Source: CALUVN01 sp944323595 (GTDB taxonomy: Bacteria; Cyanobacteriota; Vampirovibrionia; Gastranaerophilales; Gastranaerophilaceae). From it: DNA of 64,000 nt. Location of the stretch: assembly GCA_963931255.1 (NCBI GenBank), contig OZ006972.1, forward strand, positions 496,001-560,000, read 5' to 3'. Position numbers and translations under genes: made by a program. Under the pieces are notes generated by a model, which saw nothing but the letters and a program-made list of their open reading frames with translations, made no database searches and had not been told where the DNA came from. Of the stretch, positions 46,648-55,940 are shown piece after piece. Positions within the stretch are counted from its first letter, which is position 1. The number at the start of each line of letters is the position of its first letter.

Positions 46648-48111
46648 ATGAACGAGCTTTTAAAAAAATCAGCTGCCGAACAAAGCAAAGCATTAAAAAA
46701 CAAAGAAATTTCAGCTGTAGAACTTACAACAGCAGCTTTTGAACGGATTAGCGAAGTTGATGATAAACTCGGAGCTTTTAATTCTTTAACAAAAGAAACC
46801 GCTCTTGAAACAGCAAAAAAAGTTGATGAAAAAATAGCAAAAGGCGAAGAATTACCGCTTCTTGCAGGTATACCTCTTGCATTAAAAGATAATATGAACT
46901 TAATAGGTTCTAAGACCACAGCATCAAGCAAAATTTTGGAAAATTTTGTATCTCCGTTCAATGCAACGGTTACCGAAAAATTGCTGAATAATCTTGTACC
47001 TATTGTAGGAAAAGCAAACCTTGATGAATTTGCAATGGGTTCTTCAAATGAAAACTCAGCATTCAAAAAAGTTCACAACCCATGGGATTTGAAAAAAGTT
47101 CCTGGCGGCTCATCAGGCGGCTCAGCAGCAAGTGTTTCCGCATGTGAAGCTACCCTTGCTTTAGGCTCAGATACCGGCGGTTCTATCAGATTGCCTGCAT
47201 CATTCTGCGGTATTGTCGGTATGAAACCAACCTACGGAAGAGTTTCCCGTTATGGTTTGATTGCATTTGCATCTTCTCTCGACCAAATCGGCCCATTTGC
47301 CAGAACTGTTGAAGATGCTGCAAATTTATTGGAAGTTATTTCAGGTCACGACCCTAAAGATTCTACTTCATTAAATCTGCCTGTTGAACATTATGCAGCT
47401 GATTTAAATAACAGTCTTAAAGGCAAAAAAATCGGTGTTATAAAAGATTTGATGACAGAAGGTCTGGAAGAAGATGTTGAAAAAGCTATTCAGAATGCTA
47501 TTGATACTTATAAATCTCTTGGAGCCGAAGTCGTTGAAATTTCACTTCCTCATCTAAAATATTCTATAGGAATTTACTACATTCTTGCAACAGCAGAATG
47601 TTCATCAAACCTTGCAAGATTTGACGGCGTTAAATACGGTTACAGAACACCTGACGCTAAAAATCTTATGGAAATGTATACAAAAACCCGTGCAGAAGGT
47701 TTCGGACCGGAAGTGAAACGCCGCATAATGCTCGGAACTTATGCGTTGTCCTCAGGATACTATGATGCTTATTACAAAAAAGCACAACAAATGAGAGCAC
47801 TTGTGACTCAAGATTTCACAGAAGCATTCCGGAAAGTTGATGCTCTAATTTCTCCGACATGTCCGAATACAGCGTTTGAACTCGGAGCCAAAGCATCTGA
47901 TCCGCTTCAAATGTATTTAACTGATATAGCAACAATTTCAGCCAACCTTGCAGGAATTCCGGGAATGAGCATTCCGGCAGGATTTGACAAATCAGGCATG
48001 CCTATAGGTCTGCAAATTCTTGCTCCACAGTTAAAAGAACGCGACCTGTTCAATGTGGCTTATCAGTTTGAACAATCACACGACTATTACAAAAAACTTG
48101 CTAATATTTAA
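46648..48111 (+). CDS. gatA: Glutamyl-tRNA(Gln) amidotransferase subunit A
   Basis: 487 residues behind AAGGAGATAAT. Amidase-signature enzyme with the Ser-cisSer-Lys triad: K80 in ALKDN, the cis-serine in GGSSGGSAA (152-160), and nucleophile S178 in DTGGSIR. Together with GatB and GatC it amidates Glu-tRNA(Gln) (and Asp-tRNA(Asn)), supplying ammonia from glutamine. gatB and gatC are not adjacent. The overall length and the LPASFCGIVGMKPTYGRVSR block are standard. Confidence 0.96.
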   Translation: MNELLKKSAAEQSKALKNKEISAVELTTAAFERISEVDDKLGAFNSLTKETALETAKKVDEKIAKGEELPLLAGIPLALKDNMNLIGSKTTASSKILENFVSPFNATVTEKLLNNLVPIVGKANLDEFAMGSSNENSAFKKVHNPWDLKKVPGGSSGGSAASVSACEATLALGSDTGGSIRLPASFCGIVGMKPTYGRVSRYGLIAFASSLDQIGPFARTVEDAANLLEVISGHDPKDSTSLNLPVEHYAADLNNSLKGKKIGVIKDLMTEGLEEDVEKAIQNAIDTYKSLGAEVVEISLPHLKYSIGIYYILATAECSSNLARFDGVKYGYRTPDAKNLMEMYTKTRAEGFGPEVKRRIMLGTYALSSGYYDAYYKKAQQMRALVTQDFTEAFRKVDALISPTCPNTAFELGAKASDPLQMYLTDIATISANLAGIPGMSIPAGFDKSGMPIGLQILAPQLKERDLFNVAYQFEQSHDYYKKLANI

Positions 48112-48138
48112 AGTTTTTTCAATTTATCAAACAAAAAA

Positions 48139-48726
48139 TTATCTATGAAGCGCAAATATTAAAAGAGCAATAAAGATTAAAACTAATAACAGCGGGAATT
48201 TTTTTGAAAGATGTCCGTCATAATTTTCATCAAATTTAAGACGGATTTCTTTATGTTTTTGCAATTCTTTTACCAGCCCCAACATTGCACTTTCTCGCTG
48301 AATATTTATTGTTTTAAACCCGCCGTTTTTGAACCCGATTAACAATTCACAATTAACCGATATAAAAGCAATAAAAGAATCAAGCATAGTTGATGATATA
48401 TAATTAGGTTTATATAACTTTAAATATAGATACGCAATTTCATCAAATGTAATAGGCTGTTCATTATCAATAGTGATAGTACCTGCTTCATTGTCGACTT
48501 CAACAGATTCATACCCGCCTACATCCAGCTCTTCTTTAGCCGGCTGCAAAAGAAATCTTACACATATTATTCCGATGATAACTATTACTGGAAGATATTT
48601 TGGAAAACCATAAAACAAAATTAATTCAAAACTGATTATCAGCAAAGCTGCCATTACGAAATACAAATATGAAATATTAAACAAAAAACAGCTTTTTAAC
48701 TGTAATTTAAAAACCTTTTTAGCCAC
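48139..48726 (-). CDS. Membrane protein of unknown function
   Basis: 195 residues from GTG with GGAG six bases upstream. An earlier TTG at 48750 lacks a site. Two hydrophobic helices lie near the N-terminus (YFVMAALLIISFELILFYGF, LPVIVIIGIICVRFLL). A ~110-residue cytosolic beta-rich domain (VDNEAGTITIDNEQPITFDEI) resembles a PH-like bacterial domain, and a final helix follows (FPLLLVLIFIALLIFAL). It lies between gatA and dnaK, converging on gatA. Function unknown. Confidence 0.65.
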   Translation of the reverse strand: MAKKVFKLQLKSCFLFNISYLYFVMAALLIISFELILFYGFPKYLPVIVIIGIICVRFLLQPAKEELDVGGYESVEVDNEAGTITIDNEQPITFDEIAYLYLKLYKPNYISSTMLDSFIAFISVNCELLIGFKNGGFKTINIQRESAMLGLVKELQKHKEIRLKFDENYDGHLSKKFPLLLVLIFIALLIFALHR

Positions 48727-48783
48727 AAAAATCTCCAATATTACAGTCAATTATAGCCCATTAGCAAGAAAACATAATCCTAT

Positions 48784-48817
48784 AAAAAAAGGATATGCAA
48801 AGTTTGCATATCCTTTT
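48784..48817 (-). terminator. Intrinsic terminator of dnaK
   Basis: Minus-strand stem AAAAGGATATGCAAA / TTTGCATATCCTTTT with a 1-nt centre, followed by T-run, ~20 bases after the dnaK stop. Confidence 0.88.
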
Positions 48818-48838
48818 AATTTTTTGGTGAAATAGTTA

Positions 48839-50674
48839 TTATTCTTTAGTGTATTCAGCATCAATAACATCATCATCATTTTTACTGTCAGATGAAGAAG
48901 AAGCGCTGTCGCTGTTAGCTGTATTTTGTTCTTCTTTTTGAACAGCTTCATAAGCTTTTTGAGAAATGCTGAACATTGTTTGCTGTAATTCATCAGACAA
49001 TTTTTTCAATTCATCAGCAGCTTTGTTTTCATCAATAGCTTTTTGAAGAGCAGCTTTTTGTTCATCAAGTTTAGATTTATCTGCATCATCAATTTTACCT
49101 TCAAAATCTTTTACGATTCTATCAGCCGATGCAATTAAACTTGCAGCATTATTTTTAACTTCTGCTTCTTCTTTTTTCTTCTTATCTTCAGCTGCGTTAG
49201 CTTCAGCTTCTTTAACCATTTTGTCGATATCAGCTTCTGAAAGGTTAGAAGAATTTGTAATAGTAATTTTTTGTTCTTTATTTGTAGCCTTATCTTTAGC
49301 AGAAACATTTACGATACCGTTAGCATCAATATCAAATGTTACTTCAATTTGCGGCAAACCTCTCATTGCAGGCGGAATACCGTCTAATCTGAACATACCT
49401 AAAGATTTGTTATCCTTAGCCATTGGTCTTTCACCTTGAAGAACATGGATATCAACTGCAGTTTGGTTATTTTCAGCAGTAGAGAATACCTGAGATTTAG
49501 AAACAGGGATTGTAGTGTTTCTAGGAACCAACGGAGTCATAACGCCGCCGAGAGTTTCAATACCTAATGTCAGAGGAGTTACATCCAACAATACGATATC
49601 TTTAACTTCACCGGCAAGTACACCAGCCTGAATAGCAGCACCAACGGCTACAACTTCATCAGGGTTAACTGATTGGTTAGGATCTTTACCTGTATATTCT
49701 TTTACGAGTAGTTGTACTGCAGGAATACGGGTAGAGCCACCAACAAGAACAACTTCATTGATATCAGATTTTGAAATACCTGCATCTGATAAAGCTTGTT
49801 CAACAGGTTTTTTACATCTTTCCAGCAAATCGTGGCAAAGGTCTTCAAACTTAGCTCTTGTTAAGTTCAAATCTAAGTGTTTAGGACCGTTTGCATCAGC
49901 TGTAATGAACGGAAGATTGATATTAGTTTCAACAACTGAAGACAATTCGCATTTAGCTTTTTCAGCAGCTTCTTTAACACGTTGCATAGCTTGCTTATCG
50001 CCTTTCAAATCAATACCTTCCTGTTTCTTGAATTCTTCACAAATCCAATCCATAACTTTTTGGTCGAAGTCATCACCACCTAAGTGAGTATCACCGGAAG
50101 TAGAAAGAACTTCGTGAACACCGTCGCCGATTTCAAGAACGGAAACATCAAATGTACCACCGCCTAAGTCAAATACAAGAACTTTTTCGCTCTTTTCTTT
50201 TTCCAAACCGTAAGCCAGAGCGGCTGCAGTCGGTTCGTTTACGATACGGAGTACATCCAAACCTGCGATTTTACCGGCATCTTTTGTTGCCTGTCTTTGG
50301 GCATCATTAAAATATGCAGGAACAGTAATTACCGCAGAGGTAACTTTTTCGCCAAGATATGAGCTTGCATCATCAGCCAATTTTCTCAAAATCATAGCTG
50401 AAATTTCCTGCGGAGTATAATCTTTGCCGTCAATATTTACTTTATAATCTTCGCCCATGTGTCTTTTGATAGAAGCGATAGTTTTATCAGGGTTCAAAAT
50501 AGCCTGACGTTTAGCTAATTGACCTACAAGTCTTTCACCTGTTTTAGAGAAACCAACGATAGAAGGGGTTGTTCTGGAACCCTCTGCGTTAGCAATAACG
50601 GTTGGTTTACCGCCTTCCATAACTGCGACTACGGAGTTTGTAGTACCGAGGTCGATACCAATTGTTTTTGCCAT
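48839..50674 (-). CDS. dnaK: Chaperone DnaK (Hsp70)
   Basis: 611 residues from MAKTIGIDLGTTNS, preceded by AGGAG. A further in-frame upstream ATG is not used. The nucleotide-binding domain carries LGTTNSVVAVMEGG, VFDLGGGTFDVSVLE and VGGSTRIPAVQ. The substrate domain begins after the LLDVTPLTLGIETLGG linker. The C-terminus is the acidic DDDVIDAEYTKE. No CIRCE operator and no grpE or dnaJ flank it. It folds nascent and stressed proteins. Confidence 0.97.
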   Translation of the reverse strand: MAKTIGIDLGTTNSVVAVMEGGKPTVIANAEGSRTTPSIVGFSKTGERLVGQLAKRQAILNPDKTIASIKRHMGEDYKVNIDGKDYTPQEISAMILRKLADDASSYLGEKVTSAVITVPAYFNDAQRQATKDAGKIAGLDVLRIVNEPTAAALAYGLEKEKSEKVLVFDLGGGTFDVSVLEIGDGVHEVLSTSGDTHLGGDDFDQKVMDWICEEFKKQEGIDLKGDKQAMQRVKEAAEKAKCELSSVVETNINLPFITADANGPKHLDLNLTRAKFEDLCHDLLERCKKPVEQALSDAGISKSDINEVVLVGGSTRIPAVQLLVKEYTGKDPNQSVNPDEVVAVGAAIQAGVLAGEVKDIVLLDVTPLTLGIETLGGVMTPLVPRNTTIPVSKSQVFSTAENNQTAVDIHVLQGERPMAKDNKSLGMFRLDGIPPAMRGLPQIEVTFDIDANGIVNVSAKDKATNKEQKITITNSSNLSEADIDKMVKEAEANAAEDKKKKEEAEVKNNAASLIASADRIVKDFEGKIDDADKSKLDEQKAALQKAIDENKAADELKKLSDELQQTMFSISQKAYEAVQKEEQNTANSDSASSSSDSKNDDDVIDAEYTKE

Positions 50675-50763
50675 AATTTTTATCTCCTTTACTAAATTAA
50701 TTGCATTACTATCTTTAATTCTGTTATAACACCTTTTTCGCAATTCCTAAAAAAAATAAACAA

Positions 50764-50820
50764 AAAATTAATAATTTAAACTAAATCTTAATCAAGTAAT
50801 CAATTTAAATTATTAATTTT
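50764..50820 (-). terminator. 17-bp perfect inverted repeat, probable terminator of the metallopeptidase gene
   Basis: Arms AAAATTAATAATTTAAA (50764-50780) and its exact complement (50804-50820) around a 23-nt loop. Minus-strand reading is followed by TTTTTTG and a long T-rich tract. All A/T, so weaker than GC terminators. It could also serve as a protein site before dnaK. Confidence 0.5.
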
Positions 50821-50847
50821 AATATTTTTATTTATTGTTATATTAAA

Positions 50848-53514
50848 CTAAAGCCGGGCTTTTTCTTCCATTCCGGTTATTTCTTCGGCAATAGCTGCGA
50901 CCGTACGCGGGAAATACCGCTGCAGGTAATATGCTCTTGTAGCTGTCAGGTCACACGGATTGGTATGTAAAAGCATATTTGTTTCCGCAAATCTTTCCTC
51001 TGCACCGCGCAAGTCTCCTTGTACAGTACCGGTAAAGTAATCTATAAAAATTTCTTCTTCTGTTGTGGCTATTTGTTTGAACCCAGCAAATTCTTCTTCA
51101 AAGATTTTTTTTAGTTTTTCACTGTCGGAAACCTGATTACCATTCTCATCTGCTGATGAGGCATCTATAAAGTGTCCGTATTCGTGAAATAAAGTCGAAA
51201 TATTTTTTTGCAAAAATTCTTCTTGTGTTGTTGAAATTGTATTGCCCCCAAAATAAATCTTTTCTTCTGCTGTGTTCCAGTAGGCATTATTCAACCAGGA
51301 ATTTGAAAACCTGTCATCACCGCCCCAAATTATTGAATTAATATTGTTTTTATCCATAATCATCAATTGTTCACCGCTCAGGTTTTTAAAAATGTTCAGC
51401 ATGGTATTTCTGTCTTCCGGTGCAATTTTATCACCTAACGGGATAGTTGTAATTTTACCTGTTTGATTATCTTTTACAGAAACTGTATTATCTTCTTTAT
51501 ATTCAATATCCCAGCTTTTTCCGTTAAGTGAGGATTGGAACTTATTTTCACTGAGAACTGTGAATGTTTGCACTCTATCCAGCAGAACATTTCCGTCTTT
51601 ATCCGTAATTTTGTAGAATGAGCGGAGGTTGCCGTTCTCATCTTCCAGACTTTGAAAACGTGTTCTTGTACCATCAAATGATGTAAAATCTTTTTCTACT
51701 TTAATATTTCCGTGTGCGTCAATTGTTGATTTCTGCAAGACCTTTTTATTGCCGTTTGCATCAATTTCCGTGATATTAGGTACTCCGGCAAGGTATCCGG
51801 GTTCATACATTTCTGTTTTTATTTTTTTACCATTATCGTCGTAAATATCTATTTTCTGGTTGGTTACAATATCCTTTCTGTCTCCAAAACCGGATGCAAT
51901 TCGTTTATATTCAACTGTTTGGCTTCTTGTTTGATTAGTATTTGTGACTTGTTTTTCATAACCGTGCTCTTCTACATCATTACCTATAATATCAAATTGT
52001 CTGCTATTTTGATTATATCTGATTATATGTCCTGTTGATACTGGCTGAGGAAAAGGCGAATTGTCGCCTTCTTTCGGAATTGTTATATCCAATGTATTTT
52101 TCATATTATTAACTTTGTATGTATAATCAGGATGCTGTACTACAAAGTTATTTAGAGTTTCATCATTAGCCTCTGCCATAAATGTCAGCGTCTCCGGCGA
52201 AATTTTAACGCCGCTTGCAGCTATTTGTTTAATCTTTTCTATACCCTCTTTAGAACATTTTGCCAGACGAATTTCTAATTCTACGCTAACAGGTTCATCA
52301 TACAATTTTAGACCGGCTATATTTTCAAGAGCGGTAAAATCTTTCTCGTTCATATTTGTGAGCATTTGATACTCGACTATTCCGATTCGACCATCGTGTA
52401 TATCAGCAAAAGCTTTGATTCTGTCACGCATCTCAGGCTTGGCTCTTAGTAATGACGGAATATCTATATTTTTATACTCCGGATTTTGCAAAAGTTCTTT
52501 TGCTTCTTCAAATTCATCGTCATCAAGGTTTGCAATAGATATTATTTCATAAGTATCTTGAACATTTCCTTGTTGCAAAGAAATAAGCTGTACTGCTTTA
52601 CTTATATTTTCCGATGAGGAGTCTTGGCATATTTTATTTATACATGAAATATTTTCCGGTGTAATATTGTCTTTACAGTGACTCAAAATTGCTTTCATAT
52701 TTTGGGCACTTTTATCATCAAGAAGACTCTCAGTGAACTCGTAACCATTTTCATATATAAATTGGGTTGCTTCTTCACTTGATTTTCCCTGCGACAAGTG
52801 GTCTGTCAGTTCATTCAGCATATTTAATTTATCAATATTATTATCCTGCAAGGCTACACCCATTAAATCAAACGGAGGCAAACCTTTTGATAATATATCT
52901 TTTATAATTTTAAACTGTTCATCATCAGCATCGCGGACTAAAGGCACAAGACAACCCGCGGTGTACCTATCTGACATCTCAAATTTACTGTCTTCATCCT
53001 GTGGAAGTTGTGCATATAATTCATCCAGTCTTTTCATGCCTTTTTCGTCCAATTTGGCAATGCTTTTTACGTCATAGGGTGACAGGTTTAAATTAAATTG
53101 TTTTAAATACTTCTCTTTCAGGGCAAGTTCTTCAGGTGTCAGTGTTTCATCAACAGGTACAGGTTGGGACTGACGCGAAGAAAAATTTTTTGTAGCTTTA
53201 GGCTCATCATAAGGCTCTATACCTGCTTTTTGCATATCTTCTTCCAACTTACTCATAAATTGAGATACGCTATACTCCCTGTATTTTTCTTCAATTTTTG
53301 AATTGAACAACTGAATTAATTCAGCCTCGGAGATGTCTTTTGTATTAAAGTCAATTTCCGCAAAAGCATGCAAATCTTTCTTTAATAGTTCAAAATCTTT
53401 TTCAGTAAACACAGAATTAGATTTTTTCTGATATTTTTTCAGAAAAACATCTTCTTCACCTAATGTTGTATTAATCTTTGTCGCAAAATATTCAAGCAGT
53501 CTGCTTAAATCCAT
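50848..53514 (-). CDS. Large HEYGH metallopeptidase, anthrax lethal factor-like (ATLF) catalytic domain
   Basis: 888 residues, no signal peptide. The N-terminal ~450 residues are alpha-helical repeats (LLDDKSAQNMKAILSHCKD, ANLDDDEFEEAKELLQN). Residues ~470-690 are beta-rich with repeated xDENGNxxx units (IDANGNKKVLQ, IDAHGNIKVEK, LEDENGNLRSF). The C-terminal domain has zinc motif HEYGH (777-781) and a downstream EERFAETNMLL glutamate (E844), the gluzincin layout of lethal factor. It may be a secreted or injected effector or a polymorphic-type toxin. Substrate and export route are unknown. Confidence 0.72.
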   Translation of the reverse strand: MDLSRLLEYFATKINTTLGEEDVFLKKYQKKSNSVFTEKDFELLKKDLHAFAEIDFNTKDISEAELIQLFNSKIEEKYREYSVSQFMSKLEEDMQKAGIEPYDEPKATKNFSSRQSQPVPVDETLTPEELALKEKYLKQFNLNLSPYDVKSIAKLDEKGMKRLDELYAQLPQDEDSKFEMSDRYTAGCLVPLVRDADDEQFKIIKDILSKGLPPFDLMGVALQDNNIDKLNMLNELTDHLSQGKSSEEATQFIYENGYEFTESLLDDKSAQNMKAILSHCKDNITPENISCINKICQDSSSENISKAVQLISLQQGNVQDTYEIISIANLDDDEFEEAKELLQNPEYKNIDIPSLLRAKPEMRDRIKAFADIHDGRIGIVEYQMLTNMNEKDFTALENIAGLKLYDEPVSVELEIRLAKCSKEGIEKIKQIAASGVKISPETLTFMAEANDETLNNFVVQHPDYTYKVNNMKNTLDITIPKEGDNSPFPQPVSTGHIIRYNQNSRQFDIIGNDVEEHGYEKQVTNTNQTRSQTVEYKRIASGFGDRKDIVTNQKIDIYDDNGKKIKTEMYEPGYLAGVPNITEIDANGNKKVLQKSTIDAHGNIKVEKDFTSFDGTRTRFQSLEDENGNLRSFYKITDKDGNVLLDRVQTFTVLSENKFQSSLNGKSWDIEYKEDNTVSVKDNQTGKITTIPLGDKIAPEDRNTMLNIFKNLSGEQLMIMDKNNINSIIWGGDDRFSNSWLNNAYWNTAEEKIYFGGNTISTTQEEFLQKNISTLFHEYGHFIDASSADENGNQVSDSEKLKKIFEEEFAGFKQIATTEEEIFIDYFTGTVQGDLRGAEERFAETNMLLHTNPCDLTATRAYYLQRYFPRTVAAIAEEITGMEEKARL

Positions 53515-53617
53515 CTTTCTACTTCTCCTGTATGTACCATATATTATCTAATATCGGCACCGCAGGAGAATTTCTTTAATATTTGTGAACTGAAAGATTT
53601 ACATACCTTAATAAAAA

Positions 53618-53914
53618 CTATTCCGGTTCGCCAAGACAAGTACCAAACTGGCAATTTGAGTTATAAGGTTCGTCATTGACAGCACCTGCATTTGTCTGTG
53701 GTTCTTCAAGATTATACCTGAGATCTGATGGTGGCTCTATTGTTGGAAGACTTGACGGTTCTTTTAATTCATCCAGTTTATTCGGTATTAATCGTTCATT
53801 AAGAGATTCAAAATCTCTTACTCCCGCTTTGCACATGCCTGCTTCTATTGCACAGACCGCAAATACAGGCATCGACAGAAACAACAGACTTATAATTATT
53901 AAAAATCTTTTCAT
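53618..53914 (-). CDS. Small secreted cysteine-containing protein
   Basis: 98 residues. Signal peptide KRFLIIISLLFLSMPVFA. The mature part has four cysteines in two pairs (CAIEAGMC near the start and CQFGTC near the end) and a Pro/Glu-rich middle (LKEPSSLPTIEPPSDL). The cysteine pairs suggest a disulfide-closed peptide. It follows the metallopeptidase gene upstream on the same strand. A functional link is possible but not shown. Confidence 0.6.
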   Translation of the reverse strand: MKRFLIIISLLFLSMPVFAVCAIEAGMCKAGVRDFESLNERLIPNKLDELKEPSSLPTIEPPSDLRYNLEEPQTNAGAVNDEPYNSNCQFGTCLGEPE

Positions 53915-54051
53915 ACTTTTTCCTTTCTTTATAATCCGGCTAACTATAGCATGAACTATATTTATATATTTTTCATTAGCCTAAAGTTTAGATTTAATAG
54001 CAAAAAATTTTTTCACGTGTTTTGAAAAAAATAAAAGGAGTATTCATTAGT

Positions 54052-54636
54052 ATGTCAAACGTATCTTTTCAAGGGAAAAGTAATTTATTTATTTCAGGTG
54101 ATATATATAATCAATTTGTACAAAAAAGCCAAAATACAAGACGGGTAATAACAAAAGCCCGTGCAGAAAATACGCTTTCAATAAACAAACCTTTTTTAAC
54201 AATACCCTCACCTGATGATCTGGTAGTAATTATCAGAAACGATCGTGATGGCTTTATGAAAAAATTTCCGGTACTTTCAAAAATTGAAAAAATTGCAGAT
54301 GATATTTGCAGAAAAATTGAAGATTTACAAAAAAATACAACAGAAAAACTTACAGCATGGATAATCGGCGGCAGCAATTACAAAGAAGATAACGGCAAGA
54401 CTATTAAGGCTGTAAATGAATTAGGAGAAGTGCTCTGCGATAGAACAGATATTGATACTTCAATTCTTGCCGGTCCTAGATTCAAAACAGCAGATGGTAT
54501 AGGTATTCAGGGAAACGTAGGAGAAACAAATATCATTCTTACAAAAGGCAAAAATACTGATGTTACTACGCCGGAAGACTTGGAAGACTTCTTTGACATT
54601 GTGGAACTTAATAATGTTGAAACCAAAATCGACTAA
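54052..54636 (+). CDS. Orphan protein with SFQGKSNL start
   Basis: 194 residues from the ATG preceded by AAGGAG. An upstream in-frame TTG at 54022 is disfavoured because it puts the ribosome site inside the frame. The start MSNVSFQGKSNLFISG is followed by a helical middle and a compact region AWIIGGSNYKEDNGKTIKAV ... LGEVLCDRTDIDTSILAGPR. I do not know the family. Its stop overlaps the stop of the opposite-strand cysteine-cluster gene by 4 bases. Confidence 0.6.
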   Translation: MSNVSFQGKSNLFISGDIYNQFVQKSQNTRRVITKARAENTLSINKPFLTIPSPDDLVVIIRNDRDGFMKKFPVLSKIEKIADDICRKIEDLQKNTTEKLTAWIIGGSNYKEDNGKTIKAVNELGEVLCDRTDIDTSILAGPRFKTADGIGIQGNVGETNIILTKGKNTDVTTPEDLEDFFDIVELNNVETKID

Positions 54637-55064
54637 TTTTTACTGCGTTTTTTTGTTTTTTCAAAAATTTCATCAAACGTATAAATAGGTTCCATCTTAT
54701 ATCCGCAATCATCAGACAACGCCCCGCCCATTGAAAATAATTCTTCCTGCGGGTAACGTCTGCAGATTCCGGGACGTGTCCTGTGAATTTTACAATGATG
54801 AGTTTCCTTATCAAGATTTTGGCATTCAAATATTAAACCAATATCATCTTTGCCTATAACTTTCAGATATGTATAAAATCTGTGAAGATATTTCAGTTTT
54901 TCAAATTCTTTTTCATCCTGAATAACATGTTTGTAATGTTTTACATAAATCTGTGTACAACATTTTCCGCAGGCATTACACTTACCGGTTCTGTAATATT
55001 TTCTACGTAATATTTTGGCGAGTATAAATTTTCTTATTTTTAAAATAACGTCTTCAACTTTCAC
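54633..55064 (-). CDS. YkgJ-family cysteine-cluster protein
   Basis: 143 residues. CNACGKCCTQIYV at the start and CQNLDKETHHCKIHRTRPGICRRYP later are the diagnostic cysteine spacing of the YkgJ/Fe-S-oxidoreductase-like family. It probably binds zinc or an iron-sulfur cluster. A Lys/Arg-rich N-terminal helix precedes. Biochemical role unknown. The end meets the orphan gene on the opposite strand. Confidence 0.85.
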   Translation of the reverse strand: MKVEDVILKIRKFILAKILRRKYYRTGKCNACGKCCTQIYVKHYKHVIQDEKEFEKLKYLHRFYTYLKVIGKDDIGLIFECQNLDKETHHCKIHRTRPGICRRYPQEELFSMGGALSDDCGYKMEPIYTFDEIFEKTKKRSKN

Positions 55065-55233
55065 AATAAAATGATAACAGAAGTCAGGACAAAGAATTAT
55101 AAAGATTTGTAAACTTTTTAATCAAAACTGGCAAAACAAAATATTCAGGGGAATTATAAAAGTACAAAGAGAATAATCTAAAAAACCTTACTGACATAAT
55201 TAATACTATAACATAACCAAAATAACCAACCTT

Positions 55234-55259
55234 GACCCCGATACCAGGGGTCTTTTTTT
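55234..55259 (+). terminator. Orphan plus-strand terminator
   Basis: GACCCC (55234-55239) / GGGGTC (55247-55252) with a 7-nt loop and eight T on the plus strand. No annotated plus-strand gene ends here. The nearest is 54636, across the opposite-strand YkgJ gene. On the minus strand there is no T-run. Confidence 0.75.
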
Positions 55260-55291
55260 GCGAACTTTATGCGTTTCATCAAGTTTGTTGG

Positions 55292-55936
55292 CTACTTAAT
55301 TGCAGGGAAAAGGTATTTAACTCCATTATCCGCACGCCATCTGATATAGCCGGTTTTCGGAGTTTCATCCAGATCAGAAACACTAACCAGAACCCAATTA
55401 CCTTTTACGGCATGAAGTTTTATAAATTTAGGCATTTTCATTCTGGATACAACCTGCGCATTATCATCAGTTGCGCTTCTCATGTCATTGACGGTTTCAG
55501 GAGCATCTTTAAGAACATACAATCCGTATTTACGACCATACATGTTATAAAAATTCAACCAGGACATGAATTTATATGGATCGTCTTTTTTCATCCAGCC
55601 TTTGGAGCCATCCTCGTTGTTGTATATAACCTCAACCCAGTCTTCGGTTTCATCGGTAACTGCCATTAGAGCCAATTCTTTTGACGGAATAAATACGACA
55701 AATAAGTCGGAAAATTTTATTGTTTCAGGAAAAACTTCTTTTTCATTCCACCTTATACTATGCACAATAGGGGCACCGTCACGAGGTTCTGAACGAAGAG
55801 TAATTTCATTTGACGCCTGATACAGCCCCAGAGTTGCCGTATATTTTAAGCTGACTGACTGTGGCATAACATCTGCAGCCAAGACTGCCTGCATCATAGC
55901 TAACACAAATACAAAGAATATAATTACTCTTTTCAT
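55292..55936 (-). CDS. Secreted protein with SH3-like repeats
   Basis: 214 residues. Signal peptide KRVIIFFVFVLAMMQAVLA. The mature part has bacterial-SH3-like strand patterns (ITLRSEPRDGAPIVHSI, WVEVIYNNEDGSKGWMKKDD, WVLVSVSDLDETPKTGYIRW), each ending in a turn and Trp/Gly. Such domains bind cell-wall peptides or partner proteins. It lies downstream of pheT on the same strand with only 4 bases between them. Confidence 0.7.
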   Translation of the reverse strand: MKRVIIFFVFVLAMMQAVLAADVMPQSVSLKYTATLGLYQASNEITLRSEPRDGAPIVHSIRWNEKEVFPETIKFSDLFVVFIPSKELALMAVTDETEDWVEVIYNNEDGSKGWMKKDDPYKFMSWLNFYNMYGRKYGLYVLKDAPETVNDMRSATDDNAQVVSRMKMPKFIKLHAVKGNWVLVSVSDLDETPKTGYIRWRADNGVKYLFPAIK

Positions 55937-55940
55937 GAAT

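Noticed and set aside
48751..48993. 80-codon ORF overlapping the 3' end of dnaK
   Set aside because: It reads dnaK's acidic C-terminal coding sequence and terminator in another frame.
50675..50850. CIRCE heat-shock operator before dnaK
   Set aside because: No TTAGCACTC-N9-GAGTGCTAA or close variant is present. The long A/T inverted repeat there fits a terminator of the upstream gene better.
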